64,000 nucleotides of DNA from Gemmatimonadota bacterium (GCA_022823225.1 JAJDXM010000057.1:1-64000), one strand, 5' to 3'; counted from the stretch's first letter, positions 27,370 to 36,745 are shown. The notes: generated by a model from the sequence alone, not told the origin. A program made the numbers and translations.

Positions 27370-30300
27370 TATTGGCCGGATTCGGCGCTGCCGACAGGTC
27401 GATCCGCAACAAGGGCTCAAGCTCCCGCAGCTTCTCTCGAGGCACCCGCTCCAGAAGAAATGCCACCAAATCGTCCTGCCGCGGCTGCCCGAAGACCATG
27501 CGGTAGACCGCAAGGGATCGCTTGAGCGCGTGGAGTTGAGACGCGTCCCAGCTCAGCGGCAGTGCGGGAACGTGGCGTTCGATGTGCGCGCCGTCCGCCA
27601 GCGGGAATAACCAATACGGCACGAGCCCACGACCGGCCGATGACTCCTGCAGGGCCGCTTCGAAGAGGGCCTTCCAAACGTCATGGTCGCCACCGCCAAG
27701 CACCGCGGCGCCGTGCTTCGCCGCGACGTTCTTGCGCACGGCGTGTCCCTTGTAGCGGTGGACCCGGCCTTCGCGCTGCTCGAGGTCGACGGGGTTGGAC
27801 GGCAGGTTCCAGTGCATGACGGCATGGCAGTAGGCGTGGAAGTCCAGTCCCTCCTGGCCGACTGACGTGGACGCCAACACGAAGGGCCAGAACGGTGAGT
27901 TGAACGCCCGGCGGACCTGTCCCTCGCGCGCTCCCGCCCGCCCGTCGTCGGTCTCCTGTGCACCGAAACGCATGGCGAAGTGGTTGCGCATGCGGCGACG
28001 CTCGATGCGCACGGTGTCGTCGGCGCGCCGGAACTCGTCCACGCGCGGGGCGCCGGTGCGAAGCGACAGCGCCGCCGAAACCGCCTCGGCCAGCCTCTCC
28101 CAGGCCTTCTCGTTGGCGGTTGCAAACAGGCCTTCGAGGTCACGCAAAGTATGGACGTATTCGTCCAGCACTGCCTGCAGATTGCCCGCCGCGCAGTAAT
28201 CCACCACCTGTCGCCAGTATGGGGTCTTGTCACCTCTGGAACGCTCGCCCCGGATGAGCGCCGTCGCCTCCGGGAGGTTGAACAACTTGCGGAAGCTCCA
28301 GGCGATCCGGGCGGCGGCGTCCCGGGCCGCCCGTGACGCACGCGTCGCGGGACCGGAGGCTCGCGTCAGTGCCCTGAGGGCGCTCGTCGCGGGGCCGGCC
28401 ACGGATCGCGTGGCGAGGGCGTCGGCGAGGTCGGCCGGGGGTCGTCCCAGATCCCGCGAACCGTGCATCAGTGCGTCAATGCCGCCGTCAACGAGGCTTC
28501 TCGCTTCGCTGACGTGGTCCACCCAGCGCGACTCGTCATCGTCATCACCCTCCGCGCCCGTCCACCGCCGTGCGAGGTCCCCACGGCCGAACCATTCTCT
28601 GGTCGAAGCCTCGTGCTCCTCGAGATCCAGCAGGATCGGGGCCGCCCAGTACCAGCTCTCGTCTTCACGCGCAGCATCGAGGTACGGCTCCGTGAGTGCG
28701 GCAAGACGCGGTTCGAGTCGCTCCCGCGCTCGGGCAACGGCATCTGCCAGGGTGGCTCCACCCTGGGGCACCGCAATGGGATCCCCCAGCTCGGCGAGGG
28801 TGGGACTCGGGTACAGGATCGCAAGCACCGGCATTCCCGTGAGACCCTGACGCTCCTGCGAATACGCGAATCGCAGCAACGGGCGCCGCTTTTTGCGCTC
28901 CTTGGGTGTGTTAAGGATCGACTCGTGAAAGCGCGGGAAGATGCGGCGCTCGACGTCGTAGCTCACCACAGCCGCGACAGCCTTGGGAACGACCTGCCAG
29001 GTCGAGAAGATCAGACGCTTGGAAAGTTGCTGCTGGCGCGCCGTCCTCCATTGACCGGACTCCGCGTAGTACGGAAGTGCAGGCGGAAGCCACAGAAGCC
29101 GCCACGCCTCGCCGCGTTCCATCCACTCGAGAAGGCTACGCAGGCGCGCGTTGGCTGGGTCGAGTTGCGCGTAGGCCTCGACCTCTTCCCCGGAAAGGGA
29201 GACCCGTCCGCTATCGGCCAAGAGCTCCGCGAGGCCATTGTCGGACGACATGTCCAGTCTCGCAATGACTTTCTTCTTGAGTTGGTAGTCGTCCATAAAA
29301 CTCAGGAGGTAGGGCGCCGACTTCCAATATTCGAGGACACCCGGCTGCCTTACTTCGCGACCGATCTTCTCCAGCGCCAGGAAGTCCTGCACGTCTCCCG
29401 CGGTAAGAGCCAATCCCGCGCATGGGACTTCGCGCATCATCCCGTCCGATTCCGTGGATACCCGCAGCCTTTCGGTCCGCGACATGACCCGCCGGAGCTG
29501 CTCTTCGATCCGTCTCTTGATCCGTACCAACGACTCGGTCCCGGACTCGATCCGGTACATCGCCTGGCGGTAGTCGTCCAGAAGCCCGCGGAGACCGCCG
29601 CTCTCCTTCAGCTTGGGGTCCAGGAACTCGACGGTGCGCAGAAAGTCCCGGTAATGGTCGTCGTCGGCACTTTCGTGATGGAGCGTGTACATCCGGTAGG
29701 GCGTAGCCGAGAGGAGCAACAGACGAACGTCGGCGGTATCGACGGAGTAGTTGAAGAGATGTCTCGCCAGCCTTGACGTGGCATCCTCTCCGTCCAGGAG
29801 GTGCTTGAACCGCTGGAATTCGTCGAGGATCACGAGGTCGGGTTCCAACGCGGTAACGCAGACCTCGGCCAGCATTGCGCGCAAGTGGCCGATGAACCCG
29901 ATCTGTTCCTCGCGATCGGCCCACGGGATTCGAGTTCGAGTGCGCCAGAATCGCTTGCAGAGGTCCTTGTACCGTTTCCGAAGATCTTCGCCTTCATCGA
30001 CAAGACGACGCTTGAACGCATCCCCGAGATCGTCATCGATCCGCGCCCAGCGCGTGAAATCCTCCAGCTGCCAGCGAAAGTTCCTCGTCTTCCTCACATA
30101 TCCTTGCAGGACGTTCATGGGACCCTTGCGATGATCGGGCCAAACACGCTGCAAGAGGTGATAGAGCACGACGCGCTCTTCCGCGGTTCCCATGCTGCTC
30201 CTCAGATCGAACGAGGTGCCAGGCGTAAGCGCGAGGTAGTTGACCCTGTTCGCCTTCAGGTCGTGGAGCTCCCGCGGCAACAACCCGAGCCGCCCAGCCC

Positions 30301-30619
30301 GAACAAACCTGCCGCTGCCAATCTGAAGTCTGCGAACGTTCTGTCTGGCGATCTGTGCGTTGGAGCAGATGTAGACGATGTCGATCTGCTCGACTCTGTC
30401 ATCGCCGTCCCAAAGGTGGTCGATCGCCTTGGCGATTACCCCGCGCGCCACCAGCGTCTTGCCGAGACCAACCTCGTCGGCCACAAGGAAACGACGGGTC
30501 GAGTCCTCCGCCATGTACAGGCGCTCGAAGGCGTATTCGACGGTGTCGCGCTGGAATCCCTTGAGGCCATCGAGGACGGCTTTCGGGTCGGGGCGCTCGC
30601 CCGCACGCTGTGGGCTCAT
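27359..30619 (-). CDS. Large SF2 (SNF2/DEAD-like) helicase (cassette copy 2)
   Basis: A 1086-residue homologue of the helicase at 21000. It has DEVGLGKTLVA near residue 45, LDEFQRFK near 268, LLSATPYRMYT near 305, and QREGRVHRYKGHAVRKN near 950, with the same long middle insertion. The two proteins agree closely in the motif blocks and differ widely elsewhere, so they are old relatives, not a recent duplication. ATG 30619 overlaps the stop of the PLD-like gene as ATGA. The last codons lie inside a 42-bp element. Confidence 0.88.
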   Translation of the reverse strand: MSPQRAGERPDPKAVLDGLKGFQRDTVEYAFERLYMAEDSTRRFLVADEVGLGKTLVARGVIAKAIDHLWDGDDRVEQIDIVYICSNAQIARQNVRRLQIGSGRFVRAGRLGLLPRELHDLKANRVNYLALTPGTSFDLRSSMGTAEERVVLYHLLQRVWPDHRKGPMNVLQGYVRKTRNFRWQLEDFTRWARIDDDLGDAFKRRLVDEGEDLRKRYKDLCKRFWRTRTRIPWADREEQIGFIGHLRAMLAEVCVTALEPDLVILDEFQRFKHLLDGEDATSRLARHLFNYSVDTADVRLLLLSATPYRMYTLHHESADDDHYRDFLRTVEFLDPKLKESGGLRGLLDDYRQAMYRIESGTESLVRIKRRIEEQLRRVMSRTERLRVSTESDGMMREVPCAGLALTAGDVQDFLALEKIGREVRQPGVLEYWKSAPYLLSFMDDYQLKKKVIARLDMSSDNGLAELLADSGRVSLSGEEVEAYAQLDPANARLRSLLEWMERGEAWRLLWLPPALPYYAESGQWRTARQQQLSKRLIFSTWQVVPKAVAAVVSYDVERRIFPRFHESILNTPKERKKRRPLLRFAYSQERQGLTGMPVLAILYPSPTLAELGDPIAVPQGGATLADAVARARERLEPRLAALTEPYLDAAREDESWYWAAPILLDLEEHEASTREWFGRGDLARRWTGAEGDDDDESRWVDHVSEARSLVDGGIDALMHGSRDLGRPPADLADALATRSVAGPATSALRALTRASGPATRASRAARDAAARIAWSFRKLFNLPEATALIRGERSRGDKTPYWRQVVDYCAAGNLQAVLDEYVHTLRDLEGLFATANEKAWERLAEAVSAALSLRTGAPRVDEFRRADDTVRIERRRMRNHFAMRFGAQETDDGRAGAREGQVRRAFNSPFWPFVLASTSVGQEGLDFHAYCHAVMHWNLPSNPVDLEQREGRVHRYKGHAVRKNVAAKHGAAVLGGGDHDVWKALFEAALQESSAGRGLVPYWLFPLADGAHIERHVPALPLSWDASQLHALKRSLAVYRMVFGQPRQDDLVAFLLERVPREKLRELEPLLRIDLSAAPNPANTVI

Positions 30620-32559
30620 GACATCAGAGCCTTTCGCGCCGCCCACACCGGTTCCCATATCTCGTCCAGGCCCTCCGGCAGAAGATCTCTACCCTCCGGC
30701 GTCTTTTCGAGATCGGCAATCAGCCGGGCCGCGTCGTCGATTTGCCTCGGGTTGTCGCTCAAGCTCCGGAGAAGAGCCTCCAGCAGCGTTCCCTGGTCCC
30801 AGCCTCCGAAAGTTCCGGGCGATTCCTTGTCGCCACCACGCGCTGCTTCCACGAACGCCGACACGTCCGCGCCCTCCCCCATCAGAATGAGGAGCAGGAG
30901 CTGGAGGACGCGGCGGCGATCCTTCAGTAGTGAGCGCAACAGGCGCGGCTTACGGTCCTCGGGTGCTCCAACCAGGTCGGCAGTCACCGCGAATCGCTTC
31001 CGCACTTCGTGCCGCCCTTCCCGTAGCGCGACCTCGAACGCGAAGAAAGCGGTCAGTGCTTCGAACGAGATTCCCTTGAAGGTGGCGATTCCGTCGTCGG
31101 GATCGGTCTGGCTTACGATGCCAGGACCCGTAACCTCCGCACCCCGAATCTGTATTGCCTCCTGGTCGGAAAGCGTCACCGGCCATACCTTGACCTCTGC
31201 CCCAGCGGATATGTTCGGAAGTATCCCCGACAACGTTAAATCCCAGCGCTGCTCCTGGTCCACATCGCGCGCCATCGCGCGCAACCGGGCAGCACCCAGT
31301 ACCCGCGTCAACTGATCGGCGCGTCGCTCAAGGGTACGTTGCGCGTCGTCCGCGGCGGGGATGGAATCAGGCACTTGGTACTCCTGCAACAGCGACCGCA
31401 GGGTCTCGAGCCGCGGATCGTCTTCAACGCCCAGGAGCGCGTTGATGCCGCAGTTCTTTTTCTTGCCAACCAGTTCAACCAGCACTTCCACATTCAGCTG
31501 GAACGCGGCGCTCGTCGCGTTGGCCGAACCGGTAAAGAGCCTCGCCTCCCGACCGTTCTCGAACAGGAACAACTTGGCGTGCAGACCGACGAGTTCCACC
31601 GGGTCATCGGCGGGTGGCGACCCACTATCGGGTGGCAACCCATCAACCCGCGACGACTCGTCCGCTTCCTCCTCTTCCGCGTTGCGTGAATCGAGGCTGG
31701 CACCAGGCGAAAGCACATAACACGTGCCAGGCAGGCCCTCTTTTCCCAAGCTACGGGCAACATCCTCGAAGGCCTCCGGCCGCGAGATCAGAACCTCGAG
31801 CCCGTGATCACGCACAAGGTCCTCCACGGTCGAGCCGACAAGGAACGGCGACACCACCAGGCTGCGCTGCGCCTCAGGGAAGGGCCATCCACGCTGGCGC
31901 GTCAGGCCAAGGCTGTGTACTCGGAAGTCACTGAACCGTTCGGGTGGCCGGAAGTCCACTCTCCGGACTTCGTACGCCATCCGGTTGATGTCTTCGCGCA
32001 ACTTGGCCGGCAGCGATCGAGTGGACAGCCCCGGAAGGGCCACGAGCAGATCCGCAAACGGCTTGTTTCGCGCGTAGCCGCGTTGCCGCTTCGTAAGGCG
32101 TCCCTCCAGACGGAGGCAGGTATCCCACGCCCGGGCAAACGTCAGGTTGCGGGAGAGGCAAAGCACTCGGTAGATCGAGGGCCGGTCGTCCGCCTCGAAG
32201 TTGAGCACCCAGATCTTGGGGTGGAAGATTCCTTCCTTCCGCGGCGCTTCGACTTCGAACACTGAGCCTTCGAGGTAGGCCATGAGGCGCTGTTGCGGCT
32301 TGGGCACGCCGATCGCACCGGCCTGACAGAAGAGCGTGACCTTCTCGGCATGTCGCCGGAGAGCCTCGAGCAGGGCCACGGGATCGGTCACGGGGGCACC
32401 ATCGTCGTCGTGGGCGTCGAAGAAGGTGAACGCGAGGGGCGCCGTCAGCAGCGCCATCAAGTCCAGCGTGAAACTGGTCCCCACGGCGCGCCGCAGTCGG
32501 TAGCCGGCCGGGGGGCGCAGGGCTTCGAGGAGGAGCGTCCGCTCACGCGTTCCCAGCAT
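30616..32559 (-). CDS. Phospholipase-D-like nuclease domain protein (cassette copy 2)
   Basis: A 647-residue counterpart of the protein at 19144. Half-sites are FHPKIW near residue 111 with SRNLTF near 136, and LHAKLF near 326 with GSANATSAAF near 343. As in copy 1, the His-x-Lys and Asn of each half are kept and the Asp is not. ATG 32559 lies within the last 17 bases of the DUF6361 gene. The C-terminal end overlaps the helicase start. Confidence 0.82.
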   Translation of the reverse strand: MLGTRERTLLLEALRPPAGYRLRRAVGTSFTLDLMALLTAPLAFTFFDAHDDDGAPVTDPVALLEALRRHAEKVTLFCQAGAIGVPKPQQRLMAYLEGSVFEVEAPRKEGIFHPKIWVLNFEADDRPSIYRVLCLSRNLTFARAWDTCLRLEGRLTKRQRGYARNKPFADLLVALPGLSTRSLPAKLREDINRMAYEVRRVDFRPPERFSDFRVHSLGLTRQRGWPFPEAQRSLVVSPFLVGSTVEDLVRDHGLEVLISRPEAFEDVARSLGKEGLPGTCYVLSPGASLDSRNAEEEEADESSRVDGLPPDSGSPPADDPVELVGLHAKLFLFENGREARLFTGSANATSAAFQLNVEVLVELVGKKKNCGINALLGVEDDPRLETLRSLLQEYQVPDSIPAADDAQRTLERRADQLTRVLGAARLRAMARDVDQEQRWDLTLSGILPNISAGAEVKVWPVTLSDQEAIQIRGAEVTGPGIVSQTDPDDGIATFKGISFEALTAFFAFEVALREGRHEVRKRFAVTADLVGAPEDRKPRLLRSLLKDRRRVLQLLLLILMGEGADVSAFVEAARGGDKESPGTFGGWDQGTLLEALLRSLSDNPRQIDDAARLIADLEKTPEGRDLLPEGLDEIWEPVWAARKALMS

Positions 32560-33778
32560 CGCCCTCGCCCCGCGCCAGCCCGTCAAAGATGTCTTTGAGA
32601 ACCCGCTTGGCTGGACCCCACCGGTAGCTCAGGCGTCCCGTGCCGGACTCCCCGCGCCACAACTCAAGCCGCCGCTGGTTCGTCAACCGCGCCCGGGCCC
32701 GTTTGAGTTGAGTCTCACGACCCCTCACGAGCGTTCGCGCGGTGCTGTTGTCGGCGGTGCCCTCGGGCCCAGCTCGTTTCAGATTCTCGACCCAGCTCTC
32801 GACAAAATCCCGGGTCGGATACCTGAGCGTTCGGCCCTGGGTCTTCACGACTCGCCATACCCCGTCCAGTCTCCAGTCCTTCAGGGCCGACTCGAGTTGA
32901 AGGACGTCGTCCGCCCACTTCACCAGCCTGCGTCGATACTTCTCCTGCCAGTCGTCACGCTTCCTTAGTTCGGAGAGCATGAGGTTGTAGAGAAGGGCCG
33001 CCCCCTGCATACAGACGGCGAAGTGTTTGCCGTCCTGAAGATTGCCCCGCAGAACCGGCGAGACCTCTGGGAGGCGGGCCAGATCCCACGGCCAATCGGC
33101 TTCGAGATCCTCAACGGCGGCGCGGCCCGCCAGTACAGCCAAAAGGCTCCCGCCTAGCCGCGTCTGAATGCGCTCCCTCAAGTACCGGGCGTCCTTTCCG
33201 CGCAGTGCAACCGAGACGCCTGCGTTCGGGAATCCTGACGGTGGGCACGGTAGGTGAGAGTGCCAATTCGCTGGGGGCGCGCTCCTTCCCTCCGGGTCAC
33301 GCGACGTGTCCGCAAAATGGCCTTTGCGCCGGTGGAAGCCATCGAGGGATCGAAAGTACGCCCACTGGTGGCCCGAAAACGTGCGGATGCCCCAACTTCC
33401 AAGGCCGCCCCAATAGACCTCGCTCGGAAGGCGCTTCAGGGCGTCACCAGCCTGCGAACCGAACACCCCCCAAGTGTCACTCCCCTCGCGCAACCGTCCG
33501 TTGAGGCGCAGCTCTTCCCAACGCGCTCGCCCCTCAGCTTCACCGGACGTAACCCGCAGTCTCTCCAGCCGCAGGAAAGTCCACGGAATCAGCAGGAAGT
33601 AGCACGCCCGAGTCTGAAGTGTCGTGGTGCCGGGGAAGAACAGATCCGAGTAGCTGTTGCCGACACCCCCCAGCCCAAGCTCGTCGACGGTGCCCGTCTC
33701 GCGGAACAGATCAATGACGTCCAATGCGCGACGTCGGTCACGCTCCGAGTAGTCGAGCCAAGTTAGTGTTGATGCCAT
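32543..33778 (-). CDS. DUF6361 protein (helicase cassette copy 2)
   Basis: A 411-residue DUF6361 protein that opens the minus-strand operon. It shares STLTWLD, TVDELGLG, FFPGTTTLQTRACYFLLIPW and similar blocks with the copy at 17918 but differs in most other positions. No enzyme motif is evident. The operon order DUF6361, PLD-like, helicase matches copy 1 and then continues with DUF429-HIT and HNH. Confidence 0.85.
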   Translation of the reverse strand: MASTLTWLDYSERDRRRALDVIDLFRETGTVDELGLGGVGNSYSDLFFPGTTTLQTRACYFLLIPWTFLRLERLRVTSGEAEGRARWEELRLNGRLREGSDTWGVFGSQAGDALKRLPSEVYWGGLGSWGIRTFSGHQWAYFRSLDGFHRRKGHFADTSRDPEGRSAPPANWHSHLPCPPSGFPNAGVSVALRGKDARYLRERIQTRLGGSLLAVLAGRAAVEDLEADWPWDLARLPEVSPVLRGNLQDGKHFAVCMQGAALLYNLMLSELRKRDDWQEKYRRRLVKWADDVLQLESALKDWRLDGVWRVVKTQGRTLRYPTRDFVESWVENLKRAGPEGTADNSTARTLVRGRETQLKRARARLTNQRRLELWRGESGTGRLSYRWGPAKRVLKDIFDGLARGEGDAGNA

Positions 33779-33907
33779 GTTGGTTCGCGCGGTCGCTCCG
33801 TCAGCCCCGGCCTGCCGCCTCTACCCATCGGACTCGTATGATAGTACATCGGGCAGACGACGGGCGGCGAGTGTCGGTGTCGCCGCTTGACGGAATGGAG
33901 CAATGCT

Positions 33908-34228
33908 ATGAGCAGGGTCAAGAACCTCTACGTGATTCGCCTTGATAGGGCCGTGCTGCAGGAGCCGAAGTTCAGGAGTGAGAATCCTGGCTATCGGCGG
34001 TGGAAACCGTGCGTCTACGTGGGCGTCACCTCGCTCGACCCCGAAGAGCGCTTTCGGCAACACAAGAGCGGCTACAAGGCCGCGCGATACGCCAAGAAGT
34101 ACGGCAAGTACCTCATGCGAAGGAAATACGAGAAGCTGAATCCTGTCCCGTTGGCTGAGGCCGAGGATCGGGAGAGAGACTTGGCTGAATCACTACGACG
34201 GCGAGGTTATGGGGTCTGGCAACGCTGA
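33908..34228 (+). CDS. Small GIY-YIG-like protein
   Basis: A 106-residue protein. NLYVIRLD near the N terminus, then PCVYVGVTSLDPEERFRQH, resembles the two strands and following Arg helix of GIY-YIG nucleases, with Tyr-Val in place of the second motif. An acidic segment (LAEAEDRERDLAE) may supply the metal ligand. GGAG seven bases before ATG 33908 supports the start. It is divergent from the second DUF6361 gene, with 129 bases between them. Confidence 0.55.
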   Translation: MSRVKNLYVIRLDRAVLQEPKFRSENPGYRRWKPCVYVGVTSLDPEERFRQHKSGYKAARYAKKYGKYLMRRKYEKLNPVPLAEAEDRERDLAESLRRRGYGVWQR

Positions 34229-34234
34229 CTCGGC

Positions 34235-34435
34235 CTACGCGTGCGGCTGTCGCCAGTTCGCAGACCGCCCCGAGTTCCTTATGAGCCTTCCACCCAGCGC
34301 CGGTTTCAGCCTGTACCCACCCAACTTGAGCCCCACATCGGCGAGCTGTTTCGCGGCCTGACGGCTACGTTCGATCGCCGTTGGATCGATCTTGGGATTC
34401 TCTTTCAGAATCTTGCCCGGTTGCTCCGTTGTCAT
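34235..34435 (-). CDS. Small basic protein coupled to the HigA-like antitoxin
   Basis: A 66-residue product starting MTTEQPGKILKENPKID and rich in basic residues. Its ATG overlaps the antitoxin stop in TGATG, which is the main reason to call it. I do not recognise the family. Codon use looks like that of the neighbours. Confidence 0.5.
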   Translation of the reverse strand: MTTEQPGKILKENPKIDPTAIERSRQAAKQLADVGLKLGGYRLKPALGGRLIRNSGRSANWRQPHA

Positions 34436-34713
34436 CAGCCCAGTAGTGCACGCCTGACCGCGTTGGGATCGTGCGCGATGACGCGCAGAAGAGTCTCGGC
34501 CGGGCCGCTGACGCGACGCGTCCCCTGCTCCCATTTTCTGTAGCCCGATACGCTCATGCCCATCAGGACGGCCATCTGTGCCTGCGTCAGTCTGGCCTGC
34601 TCCCGGACCTCGCGCGGAGCTATCGGCGAGTGAACAATGGCAGGGCCCTCGCCCTTCGAGTGGGCCAGCGCTTCGTTCAGGGACTGGATCAGGTCTTCTC
34701 CGAACGTACTCAT
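34435..34713 (-). CDS. HigA/NadS-like XRE antitoxin, orphan
   Basis: A 92-residue Cro/C1-type helix-turn-helix protein. The HTH runs from TQAQMAVLMGMSVSGYRKWEQG (about residues 43-64) with the usual GxSxxxYRKWE ending. Proteins of this type are the antitoxin of HigB/RelE-like toxins encoded just upstream. Here the toxin gene is only a fragment (34710-34805), so the antitoxin is an orphan that may still repress its promoter. Confidence 0.82.
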   Translation of the reverse strand: MSTFGEDLIQSLNEALAHSKGEGPAIVHSPIAPREVREQARLTQAQMAVLMGMSVSGYRKWEQGTRRVSGPAETLLRVIAHDPNAVRRALLG

Positions 34714-34805
34714 TGCTCCCGCGTCCCGAATCGCACCTTTCGAACGCCGCCCGTCCCGGGAATCTCGTCACCCGCCAAGGGGTTCTCTGCCAGATAGTCG
34801 ATCAG
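34710..34805 (-). pseudogene. HigB/RelE-like toxin remnant
   Basis: The minus strand reads LIDYLAENPLAGDEIPGTGG and then VRKVRFGTRE before a stop that overlaps the antitoxin start as ATGA. This is the middle of a HigB/RelE-type toxin. The N-terminal part is cut off by an in-frame stop at 34806-34808, and the C-terminal strand is missing. Confidence 0.65.
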
Positions 34806-34888
34806 TCAGCCTGGCGGGTAAGGAGCGGAGTCTCGGCAACGGTCTCATGCGATCCAAGGTAGCCCATTGGGGCAGTGCTTGCCAGCCT

Positions 34889-36388
34889 TCATCGCCCACG
34901 CACCCTCCCCGCCCTGAGACTCCCCAGCACCAGCTCCACCTCGTCCCCCTCCCCCGCAAACCGCACGGCGCGTCCGTCCTCCACATCGAAAAACGTCGAG
35001 TCGCTCATCGGCCACAGCACCACACTGTTCTCCTGCCACGACAGCACCAACCCCCGCCCCTCCAGCGCGACCTCGAACTCGGTGCCTCCTTCGGCGGCCG
35101 CATAGGTTCCGGCGTACCGACGGCGCGATTCGGCCGACAGTTCCACCGGCACCCTCTCCATGGCCCGGGGCCCGGACCAGCCGTACGCCTCCGCCACCGT
35201 GAGCGCGATCTCGTTCGCCAGAGGGGATCCGGCGTCCGAGTTCGTCATGACGAAGACGCCGTCGTCCCCATCGATGTACGCGGTGAAGGTGGAGCGGAAG
35301 CCCTGGTTCGAGCCTCCGTGCCGAAAGCGCTCGCCGTCCCCCGAGATCCCGGGGCCCAGGCCCCAGTCGTCCGCGTCCGGCGTCAGCATCTCTTTCGTGA
35401 CCGCCTCGTCCAGCACGCGCGTCGACTCGCCCCTCCAGGTCCGCTGTACCTCGGCTGCGTAGAGGGCCAGTTCGCTGGGCGTTGTCCACAACCCGGCCGC
35501 AGCCTGCTCCGGGTAGGTGTTCCAGCCGCCGGGGACGGGAGTCCCGTCGGGGCGGTGACCGGTCGCGATGTCGTCCTGCCGGTCAGGCGGAATCGGCTGC
35601 TCGTACGTGGAGCGGACCATGCCGATCGGATCCAGCACGCGGCGCCGCATGACATCGGGGAACGGCATGCCGCGAACGTCCGCGACCAGCTGTTGCATCA
35701 CGGTGTAGCCGCCGCCCGAATACCGCCGCTCGCCCGGCGGCGTCACGACGCGCACGGGATCGGTGTTGCCGCGGCCGTCCAGCACCCCCGGGGCGTCCGG
35801 GACAGCTTCGCCCGGTCCGTAGCCGGGGAACCCCGACACGCTCAGGCCGGCGCGATGCGTGAGGAGGCCGCGGAGGGTCACGGGCGTTTCGGCGGTGAAT
35901 TCGCTGGCGGGCACTCGCCAGCTTGTAAGGTAGTCGTTGACGTCGGCGTCCAGCGCGACGCGGCCCTCCTGGACAAGCTGCAACGCCGCGAGCGCGGCGA
36001 CGGGCTTGGAGATCGACGCGGCCTGGAAGAGCGTGTTCGTGGTGACCGGCCGCCGCGATTCGAGGTCGGCAAAGCCGTATCCGTGCGCCCACGCGATCTC
36101 TCCGTCGACAAGCACGGCAACGCTGACCCCGGGCACCCCGAGCGCTTCCATCCGGTCGGCAAGTGAAGTGCGGGGCGTGGGTTCGCCGCGGATGACGAAG
36201 GTCGGGAGCAGCGCGGACTCGACCTGGGCGGCGGGTGCGCCGGGCGCGGAAGCGTCGGGCGTGGAAGCGTCGGGCGTGGCCTCACCGCAGCCGGCCAACG
36301 GGCAGAGGACGAGGACGATGGCGGCGCGATGGAGGCGCCGTGCGATGCGATTTCGTTTCGGCCGGTACTTCGGCGACAGTCCGCTCAT
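34889..36388 (-). CDS. Lipoprotein serine hydrolase (beta-lactamase / class C family)
   Basis: A 499-residue exported protein. A basic N terminus and the lipobox LAGC (about residues 30-33) are followed by a low-complexity Pro/Ala/Ser linker and a class-C-type penicillin-binding fold. The catalytic SxxK is SISK (about 123-126), the Tyr motif is YSGGGY (about 222) and a KTG-like HGGSNQGF lies near 357. A C-terminal beta domain begins around residue 410. The family includes esterases and D-amino-acid peptidases, so resistance to beta-lactams cannot be inferred. ATG 36388 is the start that gives the signal peptide. Confidence 0.85.
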   Translation of the reverse strand: MSGLSPKYRPKRNRIARRLHRAAIVLVLCPLAGCGEATPDASTPDASAPGAPAAQVESALLPTFVIRGEPTPRTSLADRMEALGVPGVSVAVLVDGEIAWAHGYGFADLESRRPVTTNTLFQAASISKPVAALAALQLVQEGRVALDADVNDYLTSWRVPASEFTAETPVTLRGLLTHRAGLSVSGFPGYGPGEAVPDAPGVLDGRGNTDPVRVVTPPGERRYSGGGYTVMQQLVADVRGMPFPDVMRRRVLDPIGMVRSTYEQPIPPDRQDDIATGHRPDGTPVPGGWNTYPEQAAAGLWTTPSELALYAAEVQRTWRGESTRVLDEAVTKEMLTPDADDWGLGPGISGDGERFRHGGSNQGFRSTFTAYIDGDDGVFVMTNSDAGSPLANEIALTVAEAYGWSGPRAMERVPVELSAESRRRYAGTYAAAEGGTEFEVALEGRGLVLSWQENSVVLWPMSDSTFFDVEDGRAVRFAGEGDEVELVLGSLRAGRVRGR

Positions 36389-36570
36389 GGGGCCTTCCGG
36401 TGACGCGAGCTGCGTGTCATGGAGTAGTGTGCCCGGTACCGGTACACGTGGCAAGCCCACGGGGTTGCGAAGTATACGTCCCACCGCTGGGCTTCCTGGC
36501 CGCGCTTTTCGTGTTTGCCTTCGTGATGGGCCATCGCAAGCGGTCGGGAGGCCGATCCTGAGAAGTACGA

Positions 36571-36620
36571 TCGGATCGTTTCCGCCGGGATCATCCAACC
36601 GCAGTTTTTCGGGGCCACGG
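36571..36620 (+). repeat. 50-bp dispersed repeat, copy 1
   Basis: This block matches 44814-44863 at all but three positions. Here it runs into the Xre antitoxin fragment; at 44.8 kb it runs into the leader of a beta-propeller gene. Confidence 0.8.
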
Positions 36621-36624
36621 AGCC

Positions 36625-36745
36625 CACAGACCGTTTCACGTTGGCAGACTGGGAGGTCGACGCCCCGGCCGAATAGCCTCGATCGGCTCCTCCGGCTGGA
36701 ATAGTTGGCCGGGCAGCTCGTCCAGGTGTAATTCGCCCGGCGATT
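36625..36745 (+). pseudogene. Fragment of the Xre antitoxin gene (RES-Xre type)
   Basis: This stretch is almost identical to 39899-40018 inside the intact Xre antitoxin gene. It would encode PQTVSRWQTGRSTPRPNS and the following LDRLLRLE, but then meets a TAG where the intact gene has a Trp codon. Neither end of the gene is present. Confidence 0.8.

Noticed and set aside
28463-31315. Long plus-strand frames opposite the copy 2 helicase and PLD-like genes
   Set aside because: They are antisense to genes with clear motifs and lack ribosome sites.
17918-33778. Copy 1 and copy 2 of the helicase cassette as one recent inverted duplication
   Set aside because: Protein similarity is confined to motif blocks and DNA similarity is not evident, so they diverged long before meeting here.
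34637-36166. 509-codon plus-strand frame
   Set aside because: Antisense of the serine hydrolase lipoprotein; Arg/His/Pro-rich.
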